From the NCBI RefSeq assembly GCF_014201585.1, contig NZ_JACHES010000005.1, positions 70,248-134,247 of the forward strand: 64,000 nucleotides of DNA. Reading direction: 5' to 3'. The notes below the pieces were generated by a model, which was given only the letters and a program-made list of their open reading frames with translations, searched no databases and was not told the DNA's origin. Position numbers and translations under genes: made by a program. This DNA is from Anoxybacillus tengchongensis (GTDB lineage: Bacteria; Bacillota; Bacilli; Bacillales; Anoxybacillaceae). Shown piece by piece: positions 26,059 to 36,600 of this stretch. Position 1 is the stretch's first letter, and every line of letters starts with the position of its first letter.

Positions 26059-26206
26059 AAAAACGTCAAAAGAAAAACGTGTATTATAACAAGAAGGGTG
26101 GGAGATGTATTAAAGCTCGTACATAGAGAAAAGAGCGTCACAACTTTTTGGGGGTCATATGCACGAAAACAGAGGGGTTTACGATAAAAAACAAGGGGGA
26201 GAGAGC

Positions 26207-27487
26207 ATGTTTGAAGAACGTGTGAAACAATTAGAAGAAAGTTGGCAGTTGGATGAACGGTGGAAAGGGATTACGCGCCCGTATAGCGCGGAAGATGTTA
26301 TTAAGTTGCGCGGTTCGCTCGATATTGAATATACGCTAGCGCGTCGCGGAGCGGAAAAACTTTGGCATTTATTAAATACGGAAGATTACGTTCATGCGCT
26401 TGGAGCGTTAACAGGAAACCAAGCGGTACAACAAGCTAAAGCAGGTTTAAAAGCGATTTATTTAAGCGGTTGGCAAGTGGCAGCGGATGCGAACTTGGCG
26501 GGCCATATGTATCCAGACCAAAGTTTATATCCAGCAAACAGCGTTCCGCACGTTGTAAAGCGCATTAACCAAGCGCTACAACGCGCCGATCAAATTCAAT
26601 ACGTCGAAGGAAAAGAAGATATCGACTATTTCTTGCCAATCGTTGCCGATGCGGAAGCAGGATTTGGCGGTCAATTAAACGTATTTGAACTAATGAAAGC
26701 GATGATTGAAGCAGGAGCAGCAGGCGTCCACTTTGAAGATCAATTGTCTTCTGAGAAAAAGTGCGGCCATTTAGGTGGGAAAGTGCTGCTTCCAACGCAA
26801 ACAGCGATTCGTAACTTAATTGCGGCGCGACTTGCGGCAGACGTTATGGGTGTGCCGACCGTATTAATTGCGCGCACAGATGCAAATGCAGCAGATTTAA
26901 TTACAAGCGACATCGACCCGCGCGATCAAGAGTTTATTACAGGTGAGCGTACGCCAGAGGGCTTCTTCCGCACGCGTGCGGGCTTAGACCAAGCGATTGC
27001 GCGCGGATTAGCATATGCACCGTATGCAGATTTAATTTGGTGCGAAACGAGCGAGCCAAACTTAGAAGAAGCGCGTCGTTTTGCGGAAGCGATTCATGAA
27101 AAATTCCCGGGCAAATTGCTTGCGTACAACTGCTCGCCTTCATTTAACTGGAAGAAAAAATTGGATGACGAAACGATCGCAAACTTCCAAGTGGAGCTCG
27201 GAAAAATGGGTTACAAGTTCCAATTCGTTACATTGGCAGGATTCCATGCACTTAACTACAGTATGTTTATGTTAGCGCATGGCTATCGCGATCGCGGCAT
27301 GGCGGCTTACTCTGAATTGCAACAAGCGGAGTTTGAGGCAGAAAAATATGGCTACACAGCTACACGCCATCAACGTGAAGTCGGAACAGGTTACTTTGAC
27401 GAAGTATCGCTTGTCATCACAGGCGGTCAAGCCTCAACTGTGGCGTTAAAAGGTTCAACAGAAGAAGAACAATTTACGGGTGCATAA
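26207..27487 (+). CDS. aceA: Isocitrate lyase
   Basis: This 426-residue enzyme has the isocitrate lyase signature KKCGHLGGK (active-site Cys near residue 186) and the upstream segment DAEAGFGG that binds magnesium. It cleaves isocitrate to glyoxylate and succinate, the first step of the glyoxylate shunt for growth on acetate or fatty acids. That fits the acetate permease and acyl-CoA ligases in this window. The usual partner, malate synthase, is not adjacent. The start is ATG 26207, after GGGGGAGAG. The in-frame ATG at 26159 has no better signal. Confidence 0.93.
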   Translation: MFEERVKQLEESWQLDERWKGITRPYSAEDVIKLRGSLDIEYTLARRGAEKLWHLLNTEDYVHALGALTGNQAVQQAKAGLKAIYLSGWQVAADANLAGHMYPDQSLYPANSVPHVVKRINQALQRADQIQYVEGKEDIDYFLPIVADAEAGFGGQLNVFELMKAMIEAGAAGVHFEDQLSSEKKCGHLGGKVLLPTQTAIRNLIAARLAADVMGVPTVLIARTDANAADLITSDIDPRDQEFITGERTPEGFFRTRAGLDQAIARGLAYAPYADLIWCETSEPNLEEARRFAEAIHEKFPGKLLAYNCSPSFNWKKKLDDETIANFQVELGKMGYKFQFVTLAGFHALNYSMFMLAHGYRDRGMAAYSELQQAEFEAEKYGYTATRHQREVGTGYFDEVSLVITGGQASTVALKGSTEEEQFTGA

Positions 27488-27492
27488 AAACG

Positions 27493-27523
27493 AATCCCCT
27501 CGTGACGGACGAGGGGATTTTTT
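27493..27523 (+). terminator. Terminator of aceA
   Basis: AATCCCCTCGT pairs with ACGAGGGGATT around a five-base loop and is followed by a T-run. The probable -10 box of comK lies only three bases beyond. Confidence 0.88.
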
Positions 27524-27525
27524 GG

Positions 27526-27531
27526 TATAAT
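27526..27531 (+). promoter_or_regulatory. Probable -10 box of comK
   Basis: TATAAT lies 35 bases before the comK start. A possible -35 (GTGACG at 27502-27507, spacer 18) would be in the loop and stem of the aceA terminator. No AAAA-N5-TTTT ComK box pair is visible in the 78-base gap. Confidence 0.45.
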
Positions 27532-27565
27532 ATTCTCGAAATGTGTATATGAGGGAGGGAGCTGT

Positions 27566-28084
27566 ATGCTCATTGTCGAGCATCTCCATTTGACACGCTA
27601 TACGATGGGACTTTTTCCGCTTTCTCGTGATAAACAAATATGGACGAAAGCGTTGGAGGAAGATGGAGAAATCATCGTGAAAAAAAGTCCGATGGAAATT
27701 ATTGAACAAAGTTGTTTGTATTATGGCGCAAGTTTAAGAGGAAGGAAAGATGGAGCGAGACATATTATTGGTACTTCCCATAAAGCACCGATTGCAGTCG
27801 AACCAACGAACGAAATTTTCTTTTTTCCAACAATCTCCCCAATGAATCCTCAATGTGTATGGCTATCTCATTTGCATATTCGTCATCATGAACATGTTCA
27901 AGGTGGGAAAACGCGCATTACGTTTTCAAATGGCGTGAGCGTAGAGCTATGTATTTCGCATCATTCATTCGTGAATCAGCTACATCGTACGGCTCAGTTG
28001 CGAACAAAAATGAACGAACGAATTGAAGCACGCGAAAGGAAAATGATGTATTTATTATACTTACGGGAAAAGGAATGGTCGTAG
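27566..28084 (+). CDS. comK: Competence transcription factor ComK
   Basis: This 172-residue protein has the ComK family sequence throughout, including the segments CLYYGASLRGRKDGA, FFPTISPMNPQCVWLSHLHI and the basic C-terminal helix. ComK binds AT-boxes in the minor groove and activates DNA-uptake genes. Length is slightly below the 192 residues of B. subtilis ComK, with the difference at the C-terminus. The ATG at 27566 follows GGAGGGAG. The upstream region is very short compared with the large, multiply regulated comK promoter of B. subtilis. Confidence 0.88.
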   Translation: MLIVEHLHLTRYTMGLFPLSRDKQIWTKALEEDGEIIVKKSPMEIIEQSCLYYGASLRGRKDGARHIIGTSHKAPIAVEPTNEIFFFPTISPMNPQCVWLSHLHIRHHEHVQGGKTRITFSNGVSVELCISHHSFVNQLHRTAQLRTKMNERIEARERKMMYLLYLREKEWS

Positions 28085-28149
28085 TAGTTTTCTCTTTTCC
28101 TCTAAACTTGTACAATATAAGCATGAGCACGTGGCAAAGGGGTTACAGT

Positions 28150-28752
28150 ATGAGTTTAGAGGAATTAAAACAATGGTTTACGATAAAACATATGCTTGAT
28201 ATGTTAGCGGAATATCGTTCGTTTGGCGTTATTCCTGGCGTATTGCTGCCGATGGCGGAGGCGTTTTTACCATTTTTGCCGCTTTTCGTTTTTGTTATGG
28301 CAAATGCCGCGGCATTTGGTCTTTGGAAAGGATTTCTCATTTCATGGATTGGGACGAGTGTGGGTTCTCTTCTCGTCTTTTTCCTCGTTCGAAAAATCGG
28401 GAGGCAACGATTTTTCTCCTTTTTACATCGCCACCCGACGATTCGCCGCATGATGCATTGGGTGGAACGACGCGGATTCGGTCCGCTCTTTTTACTCCTT
28501 TGTTTTCCGTTTACACCATCAGCGGCGGTCAATGTGGTTGCAGGGCTATCGGGCATTGCGATGCAACAATATATGCTTGCTGTTTTGCTTGGAAAAATGG
28601 TGATGGTGTTTATGATTAGTTTTATTGGTTATGATGTGGTGGCGCTTATTCGCCAACCGATGCGTACGGTGTTTGTGGCAGTCGCCATTTTTCTCCTTTG
28701 GTATATTGGAAAAAAAGTCGAGCAACGTTTCGCATTGCATGACGGAAAATAA
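28150..28752 (+). CDS. yhjE: TVP38/TMEM64 family (SNARE-associated/DedA-like) membrane protein
   Basis: This 200-residue protein has five hydrophobic segments and the VTT-domain pattern: a G-rich helix pair, LVRKIGRQRF, and the re-entrant segment FLLLCFPFTPSAAVNVVAGLSG compressed in the middle (about residues 118-140). Members probably move lipids or undecaprenyl-phosphate-like molecules across the membrane. YhjE precedes addB by a few genes in B. subtilis. The ATG at 28150 is seven bases after AAAGGGG. The next gene starts 16 bases after its stop. Confidence 0.8.
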   Translation: MSLEELKQWFTIKHMLDMLAEYRSFGVIPGVLLPMAEAFLPFLPLFVFVMANAAAFGLWKGFLISWIGTSVGSLLVFFLVRKIGRQRFFSFLHRHPTIRRMMHWVERRGFGPLFLLLCFPFTPSAAVNVVAGLSGIAMQQYMLAVLLGKMVMVFMISFIGYDVVALIRQPMRTVFVAVAIFLLWYIGKKVEQRFALHDGK

Positions 28753-28768
28753 GAAAGGATGAACGAAT

Positions 28769-31700
28769 ATGTCTGTACGCTTCATCATCGGGCGCTCAGG
28801 AAGCGGAAAAACGACGATGTGTTTAAAAGAAATGATCGAACAACTTGCGCATGAACCCGATGGCGCTCCGATCATTTATCTTGTTCCTGAACAAATGACG
28901 TTTCAATCAGAATACGCCTTAATGAAAGAAAACATAAAAGGAATGATTCGCGCTCAAGTGTTTAGTTTCACACGTCTTGCTTGGCGCGTCTTGCAAGAGA
29001 CAGGCGGCATGAGCCGCCATCATTTAACACAAACAGGCGTACATATGTTGCTAAGGAAAATTGTTGAACAGCAAAAAGAACAGTTAAAGCTCTTTCGGAA
29101 AGCGGCGGATAAACGCGGCTTTATTGAACAACTGGAACAAATGTTGACGGAATATAAACGATATTGTGTCACGCCAGCAACATTAAAACAAACGGAAGAA
29201 GAGCTGCGTCGTCATGCGACAGCAAACGAAATGGTGCTTGCCGATAAATTAAAAGATACAGCAATGATTTTTGAGCAATTTGAACAGCATATGGCGCATC
29301 ATTATGTCGATTCAGAGGATTATTTGCGCTTGCTTGCTGAAAAAATTCGCCATTCTTCTTACATGAAGCGTGCCCGTATTTACATGGACGGCTTTTATGA
29401 ATTTACGCCCCAAGAATATATGGTCATTGAACGACTATTTATTCATTGCCCGCATGTGACGATTGCGCTCACGTTAGACGCTCCGTATGAACAGCTGCCA
29501 AACGAGTTACACGTATTCCGCAACACGTGGCAGACGTATGCGCAACTGCGTGAAATTGCACTACAAAATGGGGTAGCGATTGAAAACGTCGTGCAACTTC
29601 ATGACAACGTCCGTCACAAACATGAAGAACTTCGTCATCTTGAAGCCTATTACGATGCACGACCTGTTTGTAAGTTGGAAAAACAAACGGAAGCGATCGC
29701 TATCGGAGAAGCGACAACGCGACGAGCAGAAATGGAAGGGATTGCGCGCGAAATTGTTCAGCTTGTGCGCGATGAAGGATATCGCTATCGTGACATCGCT
29801 TTGCTCATTCGTAACGTTTCAGACTATCGCGACGTGTTAAAAACGGTATTTGCAGATTATCGTATTCCGTATTTTATTGATGAAAAAGAACCGATGCTTG
29901 ATCATCCGTTTATTGAATTTTTGCGCGCAAGTATGGAAGCGGTGCGGACGAACTTTCGTTATGAAGCGGTGTTTCGTGCTGCAAAAACAGACTTGTTTTT
30001 CTCGCTTGATCAACCTGTTCATGAGATGCGCATGGCCATGGATCAGCTTGAAAACTATGTGCTTGCTTCCGGCATACAAGGGGATAAGTGGACGGAGCAT
30101 TGGACGTATCGTAAATATAAAGGGCTAGAAGGCATACACGCCCCACAAACAGATGAAGAAAAGCGATATGAACAGCAATTAAACGAATGGCGCAAGCTTG
30201 TCATTTCGCCGTTATCGCTTTTACAAAAGCGGCTGAAGCAAGCAAAAACAGGACGTGAGCGATGCGAGGCGCTATATGCATATGCAGAACAGCTTCATAT
30301 TCCGCAAAAATTAGAACGTTTGCGCGATGAAGCAGAAGAAAGAGGCGATTTGTCCGCTGCCCGCCATCATGAGCAAGTATGGCAAGCGTTTATTCATTTG
30401 CTTGATGAATATGTTGAAATATTAGGCGATGAATCACTTTCGCTTGAAACATTTTTTACGATTATTGAAACGGGACTTGAAAGTTTGCAGTTTTCTCTCG
30501 TCCCACCAGCGACGGACCAAGTGTTAATTGCGCATTTCGATCGTTCGCGTCTTTCGAATATTCGTTGTACATTTCTTGTAGGGGTAAACGAAGGCGTTAT
30601 TCCGATGCGCAAAAATGATGATGGCATGTTGTCGGAAACAGATCGTGAATTGTTGCACCATTATTCTTTACATGTTGCTCCAGCTAGTCGCGAACGGTTA
30701 CTTGACGAACCTTTTTTGCTTTATTTAGCGCTTGTTAGCCCGTCTGAACGTTTATATGTCACGTATGCGCTAGCTGATGAACAAGAAAAAACGTTATTGC
30801 CATCGATGTTTATTAAGCGGTTGATGGACATGTTCCCGTACGTGAAAAAGATGCAATGGGGAGCGGATCCGTTTGTACTTCCACTGCAACAACAGTTGTC
30901 GTATGTCACAAACGACGTTGCAACGCTCGGTCCGCTCGTGCAGCAGCTCGAAGCATGGAAGCGACAATATGCTATCGAACCGATATGGTGGGATGTATAC
31001 AACGCATACGTGCAACATGAGCAATGGAAAGAACGAATCGCGGTCGTTGGGCGGGCGTTATTTTATGAAAATCGCGCAAAACGATTAAATAAGAAGTTGG
31101 CGAAAGAGTTATATGGAAAAAAAGTGAAGGCGAGCATTTCACGTATGGAGACGTTTAACCGTTGTCCGTTCGCTCATTTTGCCGCGCATGGATTAAAGTT
31201 AAAAGAACGAACCGTCTTTCAGTTAAAGGCGCCTGATATGGGTCAGTTGTTTCATCAGGCGTTAAAAGTGATCGCTGATCGTCTGCGTCAAGAGCAGCGT
31301 CCGTGGAGTCAACTATCTAAACAGCAATGCGAGCAACTGTCATATGAGGCGGTTGAACAAATTGCACCATATATTCAACAAGAAGTGCTATTAAGTACAC
31401 ACCGTTATCGATATATGAAGAAAAAACTGCAAACGATTATGACGAAAGCGACGACCGTATTAAGTGAACACGCAAAAAGAAGTGGATTTGTACCGATTGG
31501 CGTCGAATTAGGATTTGGTGAAGGCGAGCCGCTTCCACCGCTTTCGTTTACGTTATCCGACGGAACCGTGTTGCAGTTTGTCGGCCGTATTGACCGCGTT
31601 GACCAAGCAACGAGCGAACAAGGTGTACTTCTTCGCATCATCGACTATAAATCAAAGCAAAAGACGCTCGATTTAACGGAAGTATATTACGGCTTAGCGT

Positions 31701-32236
31701 TGCAAATGTTAGCGTATTTAGATATCGTGCTTGAATACGCGCATCGGCTCGTCGGTACATCAGCGTTCCCAGCGGGCGTGCTATATTTTCCGATTCATAA
31801 CCCGATGATTAAAGTGAATGAATGGCTTGACGAACATGAGTTGGAGAAAAAGTTTTTAGAACAGTTTAAAATGGGTGGATATGTATTAGCAGACGAAAAA
31901 ACCGTTCGCCTAATGGATGAAAACGTGGAGCCGGGGACAAGCTCTCTCGTGATTCCTGTCCGTTTAAATAAAAATGGGACGTTTGCTCAACATTCCAAAG
32001 TGCTAACAGAGCAACAATTTACGATGCTAAGGCAACATGTGCGACGCTTTATCGTCGATGTAGGCGAACAAATGATGGAAGGCGTTACGCATATTGCACC
32101 GTATAAACAAAAAGATAAAACAGCATGCCAATATTGCGAGTTTCGCGATGTGTGCCAATTTGATGAAGGGGTCGATGCGGAACAATATCGCATATTAACA
32201 CCGAAACATATCGATGAATGGTTAAAGGGGTTTTAA
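28769..32236 (+). CDS. addB: ATP-dependent helicase/nuclease AddB
   Basis: This 1155-residue subunit of the AddAB double-strand-break resection complex has a Walker A motif at the N-terminus (GRSGSGKTT), an inactivated helicase middle that recognises Chi, and a C-terminal RecB-type nuclease with IDYKSK. The four iron-sulphur cysteines are present: one in NRCPFAHF and three in CQYCEFRDVC. Length equals the family norm. The stop codon TAA at 32234-32236 lies inside the sequence TTTTAA that borders the inserted TnpB element. In B. subtilis addA follows directly. Confidence 0.93.
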   Translation: MSVRFIIGRSGSGKTTMCLKEMIEQLAHEPDGAPIIYLVPEQMTFQSEYALMKENIKGMIRAQVFSFTRLAWRVLQETGGMSRHHLTQTGVHMLLRKIVEQQKEQLKLFRKAADKRGFIEQLEQMLTEYKRYCVTPATLKQTEEELRRHATANEMVLADKLKDTAMIFEQFEQHMAHHYVDSEDYLRLLAEKIRHSSYMKRARIYMDGFYEFTPQEYMVIERLFIHCPHVTIALTLDAPYEQLPNELHVFRNTWQTYAQLREIALQNGVAIENVVQLHDNVRHKHEELRHLEAYYDARPVCKLEKQTEAIAIGEATTRRAEMEGIAREIVQLVRDEGYRYRDIALLIRNVSDYRDVLKTVFADYRIPYFIDEKEPMLDHPFIEFLRASMEAVRTNFRYEAVFRAAKTDLFFSLDQPVHEMRMAMDQLENYVLASGIQGDKWTEHWTYRKYKGLEGIHAPQTDEEKRYEQQLNEWRKLVISPLSLLQKRLKQAKTGRERCEALYAYAEQLHIPQKLERLRDEAEERGDLSAARHHEQVWQAFIHLLDEYVEILGDESLSLETFFTIIETGLESLQFSLVPPATDQVLIAHFDRSRLSNIRCTFLVGVNEGVIPMRKNDDGMLSETDRELLHHYSLHVAPASRERLLDEPFLLYLALVSPSERLYVTYALADEQEKTLLPSMFIKRLMDMFPYVKKMQWGADPFVLPLQQQLSYVTNDVATLGPLVQQLEAWKRQYAIEPIWWDVYNAYVQHEQWKERIAVVGRALFYENRAKRLNKKLAKELYGKKVKASISRMETFNRCPFAHFAAHGLKLKERTVFQLKAPDMGQLFHQALKVIADRLRQEQRPWSQLSKQQCEQLSYEAVEQIAPYIQQEVLLSTHRYRYMKKKLQTIMTKATTVLSEHAKRSGFVPIGVELGFGEGEPLPPLSFTLSDGTVLQFVGRIDRVDQATSEQGVLLRIIDYKSKQKTLDLTEVYYGLALQMLAYLDIVLEYAHRLVGTSAFPAGVLYFPIHNPMIKVNEWLDEHELEKKFLEQFKMGGYVLADEKTVRLMDENVEPGTSSLVIPVRLNKNGTFAQHSKVLTEQQFTMLRQHVRRFIVDVGEQMMEGVTHIAPYKQKDKTACQYCEFRDVCQFDEGVDAEQYRILTPKHIDEWLKGF

Positions 32237-32331
32237 CTGTTCGTGATAAATCTATAAATATGTATAAAAATATGATGGTTATTTTATAACGAAAGCAAAG
32301 TGCAAAAGAGTTAAAAAGGGGCTGGGAGAAG

Positions 32332-33507
32332 ATGGTTCGAACGTACAAAGTCATGCTTCTGCCCAACAATAAGCAAAAGACGAAACTTTTGCAATGTGCG
32401 GGTGTTGCCAGGTGGGCGTACAATTTTGCCTTAGCACAACAGCAAGAAAATCATAAGCAAGGCGGCAAATTTTTAAGTGATGGAGAAATGAGAAAAAGGC
32501 TCACAAAGCTGAAACAGACAAAAGAGTACAGTTGGCTCAATGGATATTCCAACAACATCACAAAACAAGCGATCAAAGATGCGTGTCAAGCATACAAAAA
32601 CTTTTTTGAAGGAAGGGCGAAGCTTCCAAAGTTTAAAACGAAAAAACGAACGCGACCGAGCTTTTATCAAGATACATCGAAAATCAAAATCACCGACACG
32701 CATGTGAAACTAGAAAAACTCACCCCTTCCAAAAAGAAAAAGAAACAGACATTCAATTGGATACGCCTTGCGGAACGAGGTCGCATTCCGCATGGGACAC
32801 ATGTGAGGTATGTCAATCCACGAGTCGTGTTTGATGGACTTTATTGGTTTTTAACGGTCGGTGTAGAGGAAGCGGAAATCAAATACGAAACGTACAGCGA
32901 AGGCATCGGCATTGATTTAGGGGTAAAGTCGTTAGCTACCGTCAGCAATGGGATGACGTTTCCAAACATCAACAAAACACCGAAAGTGAAAAAACTTGAA
33001 AAGTCAATCAAGCGTATGCAAAGACGAATATCCCGAAAGTACGAAATGAATAAAACGAAAACAGAAGGAGGTGAATTCCGTTACAGAAAAACGGAAAACA
33101 TCAAGAAACTTGAGTTCCTTGTTTTAAAAAAACGCCGAAGGCTAAAAAATATACAACTTAACTATACCCATCACATCACAACAACGTTGGTGAAAGCCAA
33201 ACCAGCGTATGTCGTGATGGAAGACTTGAACACAAGTGGCATGTTAAAAAATCGCAAGCTATCAAAAGCAATCCAACAACAAACATTCCACGCGTTTAAG
33301 CGACAAATGACGTATAAATGTGCATGGCATGGGATCGAGTTGATCGTGGCAGATCGGTTTTATCCGTCAAGCAAAAAGTGTAGCCGTTGCGGTCATGTGA
33401 AAGACCACCTTTCTTTATCGGAACGGACGTACCGTTGCGAAGCGTGCGGGCTAGAAATCGACCGTGATCTCAACGCTAGTATCAACTTGAAACAATATGC
33501 CAAGTGA
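32332..33507 (+). CDS. tnpB: RNA-guided endonuclease TnpB (IS200/IS605 OrfB)
   Basis: This 391-residue protein has an N-terminal helix-turn-helix region, a WED-like part and a split RuvC nuclease. The catalytic residues are present: Asp195 in GIDLGVKS, Glu297 in VVMEDLNTSG and Asp379 in IDRDLNASINL. A four-cysteine zinc finger (CSRCG ... CEACG) sits before the last motif. It therefore looks active. TnpB uses an RNA derived from the right end of the element to cut DNA at the empty donor site. The gene is on the same strand as addB and addA, so it does not oppose operon transcription. Start ATG 32332. Confidence 0.92.
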   Translation: MVRTYKVMLLPNNKQKTKLLQCAGVARWAYNFALAQQQENHKQGGKFLSDGEMRKRLTKLKQTKEYSWLNGYSNNITKQAIKDACQAYKNFFEGRAKLPKFKTKKRTRPSFYQDTSKIKITDTHVKLEKLTPSKKKKKQTFNWIRLAERGRIPHGTHVRYVNPRVVFDGLYWFLTVGVEEAEIKYETYSEGIGIDLGVKSLATVSNGMTFPNINKTPKVKKLEKSIKRMQRRISRKYEMNKTKTEGGEFRYRKTENIKKLEFLVLKKRRRLKNIQLNYTHHITTTLVKAKPAYVVMEDLNTSGMLKNRKLSKAIQQQTFHAFKRQMTYKCAWHGIELIVADRFYPSSKKCSRCGHVKDHLSLSERTYRCEACGLEIDRDLNASINLKQYAK

Positions 33508-33635
33508 ATCACCGCATGTACCCATACGTTAGTGGGGAAGTAAAGCCTTCGGAGCGCCAAGCAAACGAGAGTAGCTTTTCGCGAAATCGGGCGTGATGAA
33601 CAAGGAAGGAAACAGTCTTGTAAGTTTTCTGTAAC
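33490..33635 (+). ncRNA. Predicted omega RNA (reRNA) scaffold at the right end of the TnpB element
   Basis: In this family the guide RNA comprises the end of tnpB and the non-coding right end. The 128 bases after the tnpB stop have no reading frame and contain short GC-rich stems (such as CCTTCGG-centred and GCGAAATCGGGCGTG segments) plus the ACAAG/CTTGT hairpin at 33600-33621. The guide would be the next 16-20 bases, which read into the addA start. Ends are approximate. Confidence 0.55.
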
Positions 33636-33644
33636 GGTGATGAT

Positions 33645-36600
33645 GTGATTCCGCCAAAACCACTAGAAAGTCAATGGACAGATGAACAATGGCAAGCAAT
33701 TTATGCGACTGGAAAGCATACGCTCGTTGCCGCAGCAGCGGGATCAGGGAAAACGGCGGTGCTTGTCGAGCGCATCATTCAAAAAATATTGCATAAAGAG
33801 CAGCCGATCGATGTCGATAGGTTGCTTGTCGTGACGTTTACAAATGCCGCAGCGGCCGAAATGCGCCAACGCATCGGAGAAGCGTTAGAAAAAGCGCTTG
33901 AAAAAGAGCCGCATTCGCTTCATTTACGAAGGCAGCTAGGTCTTTTACAAAAAGCATCGATTTCAACGATTCACTCATTTTGTTTAGATGTCATTCGCAA
34001 ATATTATTACGTCATCGGCATCGATCCGGTGTTTCGCATTGCTGATGAAGGGGAAATGGCGCTGTTAAAAGAAGAAGTGTTAGAAACATTATTTGAGCAA
34101 TATTACGCAGAAAACGATGAAGCGTTTTTAGCTGTTGTTGACAGATATACGAGCGATCGGACGGATGCGGATTTACAAACGCTCATTTTGCGTTTATATG
34201 AATTTTCACGTTCGCACCCAAATCCAGACGAATGGCTACAACAAATCGTGGATATGTACGATGTCGCAGAACATGCACGCATCGACGATTTGCCGTATGC
34301 TCACTACCTTTTTCAAGCGGTCGATTTGGCGTTTGAAGCAGCGGAACAACGATTGTTGCAAGCGCTGCAAAAAACGAAAGAGCCGGGCGGACCCGATTAT
34401 TTGCATGATACGCTCGTGAGCGATCAACAAGTCATTGCAAAGCTAAAAGAAGCGCGCCATGAGTCGTGGCAAAAGTTGCATGAAGCAATGAAAAACGTAT
34501 CGTTTGCGACTGCAAAAAGAAAGCCGAAAGACGGAGCGTATGATGAACAGCTTGTGGACGATGTAAAAAAATTGCGCGACCAAGTGAAAAAAGAAATAAG
34601 CAGTTTAACAGAAGAGTTGTTTTCGTTTCAACCGGCGACATACATTCGCCATTTGCGCGAAATGAAGCCGATTGCTGCAACGATCGTCCAAATCGTGCAA
34701 CGGTTTGCTAATTTATTGCAAGCGAAAAAAGATGAAAAAGGCATCGTTGATTTTTCTGACTTAGAACATTACTGTTTACGCATTTTACGCGCCCATTCTC
34801 CCGAGCATGAGCTGAAGCCGTCAGAAGCCGCCCTTTATTATCGAGCACAATTTGCTGAAGTGCTCGTTGACGAATATCAAGATACGAATATGGTGCAAGA
34901 ATCGATTTTACGGCTCGTATCGAACGACGATGAAGCAACGGGCAACATGTTTATGGTTGGCGATGTGAAACAATCGATTTACGGCTTTCGTCTAGCGGAA
35001 CCGTCGCTTTTTTTACAAAAATATGGTCGCTTCACGAAAGAAGGAGATGGTGGACTTCGCATCGATTTAGCGAAAAACTTTCGCAGCCGAAAAGAAATAT
35101 TAGACGGAACGAATTTTATTTTTCGACAACTCATGACAGAAACGATCGGCGACATGCGTTATGACGACGATGCTGCGCTTCGCTTTGGCGCACACGATTA
35201 TCCTGAAAAACAAGTGCCTGTTGAATGCGTGTGGCTAAATGAAGCAAAAGAAGAGAGCGAAGAAGAACAACAAGAGGATGTGACGACTGCTCAACTTGAA
35301 GCGCGCTGGATCGCTAAAAAAATTAAACAACTACTTGCCGAGCCGTTTTTCGTTTATGACCGACGTTTAAAAGGAGAACGGCGCTTAATGTATCGCGACA
35401 TCGTCATTTTATGCCGCTCGATGTCATCTGCTTCAGCGATGTTAGAAGAATTTCGTAAACAAAACGTTCCTGTGTATGCGGAGCTATCTAGCGGCTACTT
35501 TTCAGCGACAGAAGTGTCGATCATGTTGTCGCTTTTAAAAGTGATTGACAATCCGTATCAAGACATTCCGCTTGCGGCGGTGCTTCGTTCTCCGATTGTT
35601 GGGTTGAGTGAAAATGATTTGGCGCGCATTCGTTTGACGAAAAAAGACGGGGCTTTTTACGAGGCGTTGCTTGCTTTTGTCGAGCATCCTCAAGATGATG
35701 AAGCGCTCGGTGAAAAAATGAAACGGTGGCTGACAAAGTTATCCGAATGGCGTACATCAGCAAGACAAAAACCGCTTGCCGATTTGATTTGGCAATTGTA
35801 TCGTGATACAAACTTTTACGACTACGTCGGTGGAATGCCTGGTGGAAAACAGCGGCAAGCGAATTTGCGTGCGTTATATGATCGGGCAAAACAATATGAA
35901 CAAACGTCATTTCGTGGCATTTTCCGCTTCTTACGCTTTATTGAGCGATTAAAAGAGCGGGAAGACGATTTTGGAGCGGCACGTTCGCTTACAGAACAAG
36001 AAGATGTTGTGCGCATGATGACGATTCATAAAAGTAAAGGGCTTGAATTTCCTGTCGTCTTTTTAGCTGGTGCAGCGAAATCGTTTAATATGCAAGATTT
36101 ACGTGGCGACTATATATTAGATAAAGATTTCGGACTAGGGATGCGTTTCGTTCATCCGACGTGGCGAGCAAGTTATCCGACGGTCGCGCAATTGGCGATA
36201 AAGAAAAAAATGAAACTTCAACTGCTTGCGGAAGAAATGCGTATTTTGTATGTTGCGCTTACGCGTGCAAAAGAAAAATTATATATCGTCTGTACGGCAA
36301 AAGATATCGAAACAAAAAAGAAAAAATGGCAAGAAGTCGCTTATACATCCACGTGGGAACTTCCTGCGTATGTGATTGAAAAGGCGAAAAGCTATGCGGA
36401 TTGGATCGGTTATGCATTAGCCCGTCACCCACAAGGAATATGTTCGTCTTCAACGGTGCTTTATGATCCATCATTATGGGATATTTACATCGTGTCAGCG
36501 CATTCGCTTGAACAAGAAGATGAGCAAGTGAATGAACATCGAGACATTGTCGAAGCGATTCAACAACTGCAACCTGTGTTAATGAAAAGCGAATATGAAC

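Larger units (their letters stand above)
32237..33635 (+). mobile_element. Stand-alone IS605-family (IS1341-type) TnpB element between addB and addA
   Basis: The element contains only tnpB. There is no tnpA in the window. The left border is placed after TTTAA at the addB stop, a typical type of TnpB target-adjacent motif. The right border is placed after the stretch TTTTCTGTAAC, because joining the flanks would rebuild TTTTAAGGTGATGATGTG, a normal addB stop plus addA ribosome site and GTG start. Subterminal hairpins are visible at 32278-32290 (GTTAT/ATAAC) and 33600-33621 (ACAAG/CTTGT). No target duplication is expected. Borders are inferred and could shift by several bases. Confidence 0.7.

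Noticed and set aside
26159-26206. Earlier start for isocitrate lyase
   Set aside because: The extra 16 residues are not part of the enzyme family's N-terminus, and GGGGGAGAG precedes the ATG at 26207.
27488-27565. ComK autoregulation boxes (AAAA-N5-TTTT pairs) in front of comK
   Set aside because: The A and T runs present belong to the aceA terminator and do not have the required spacing.
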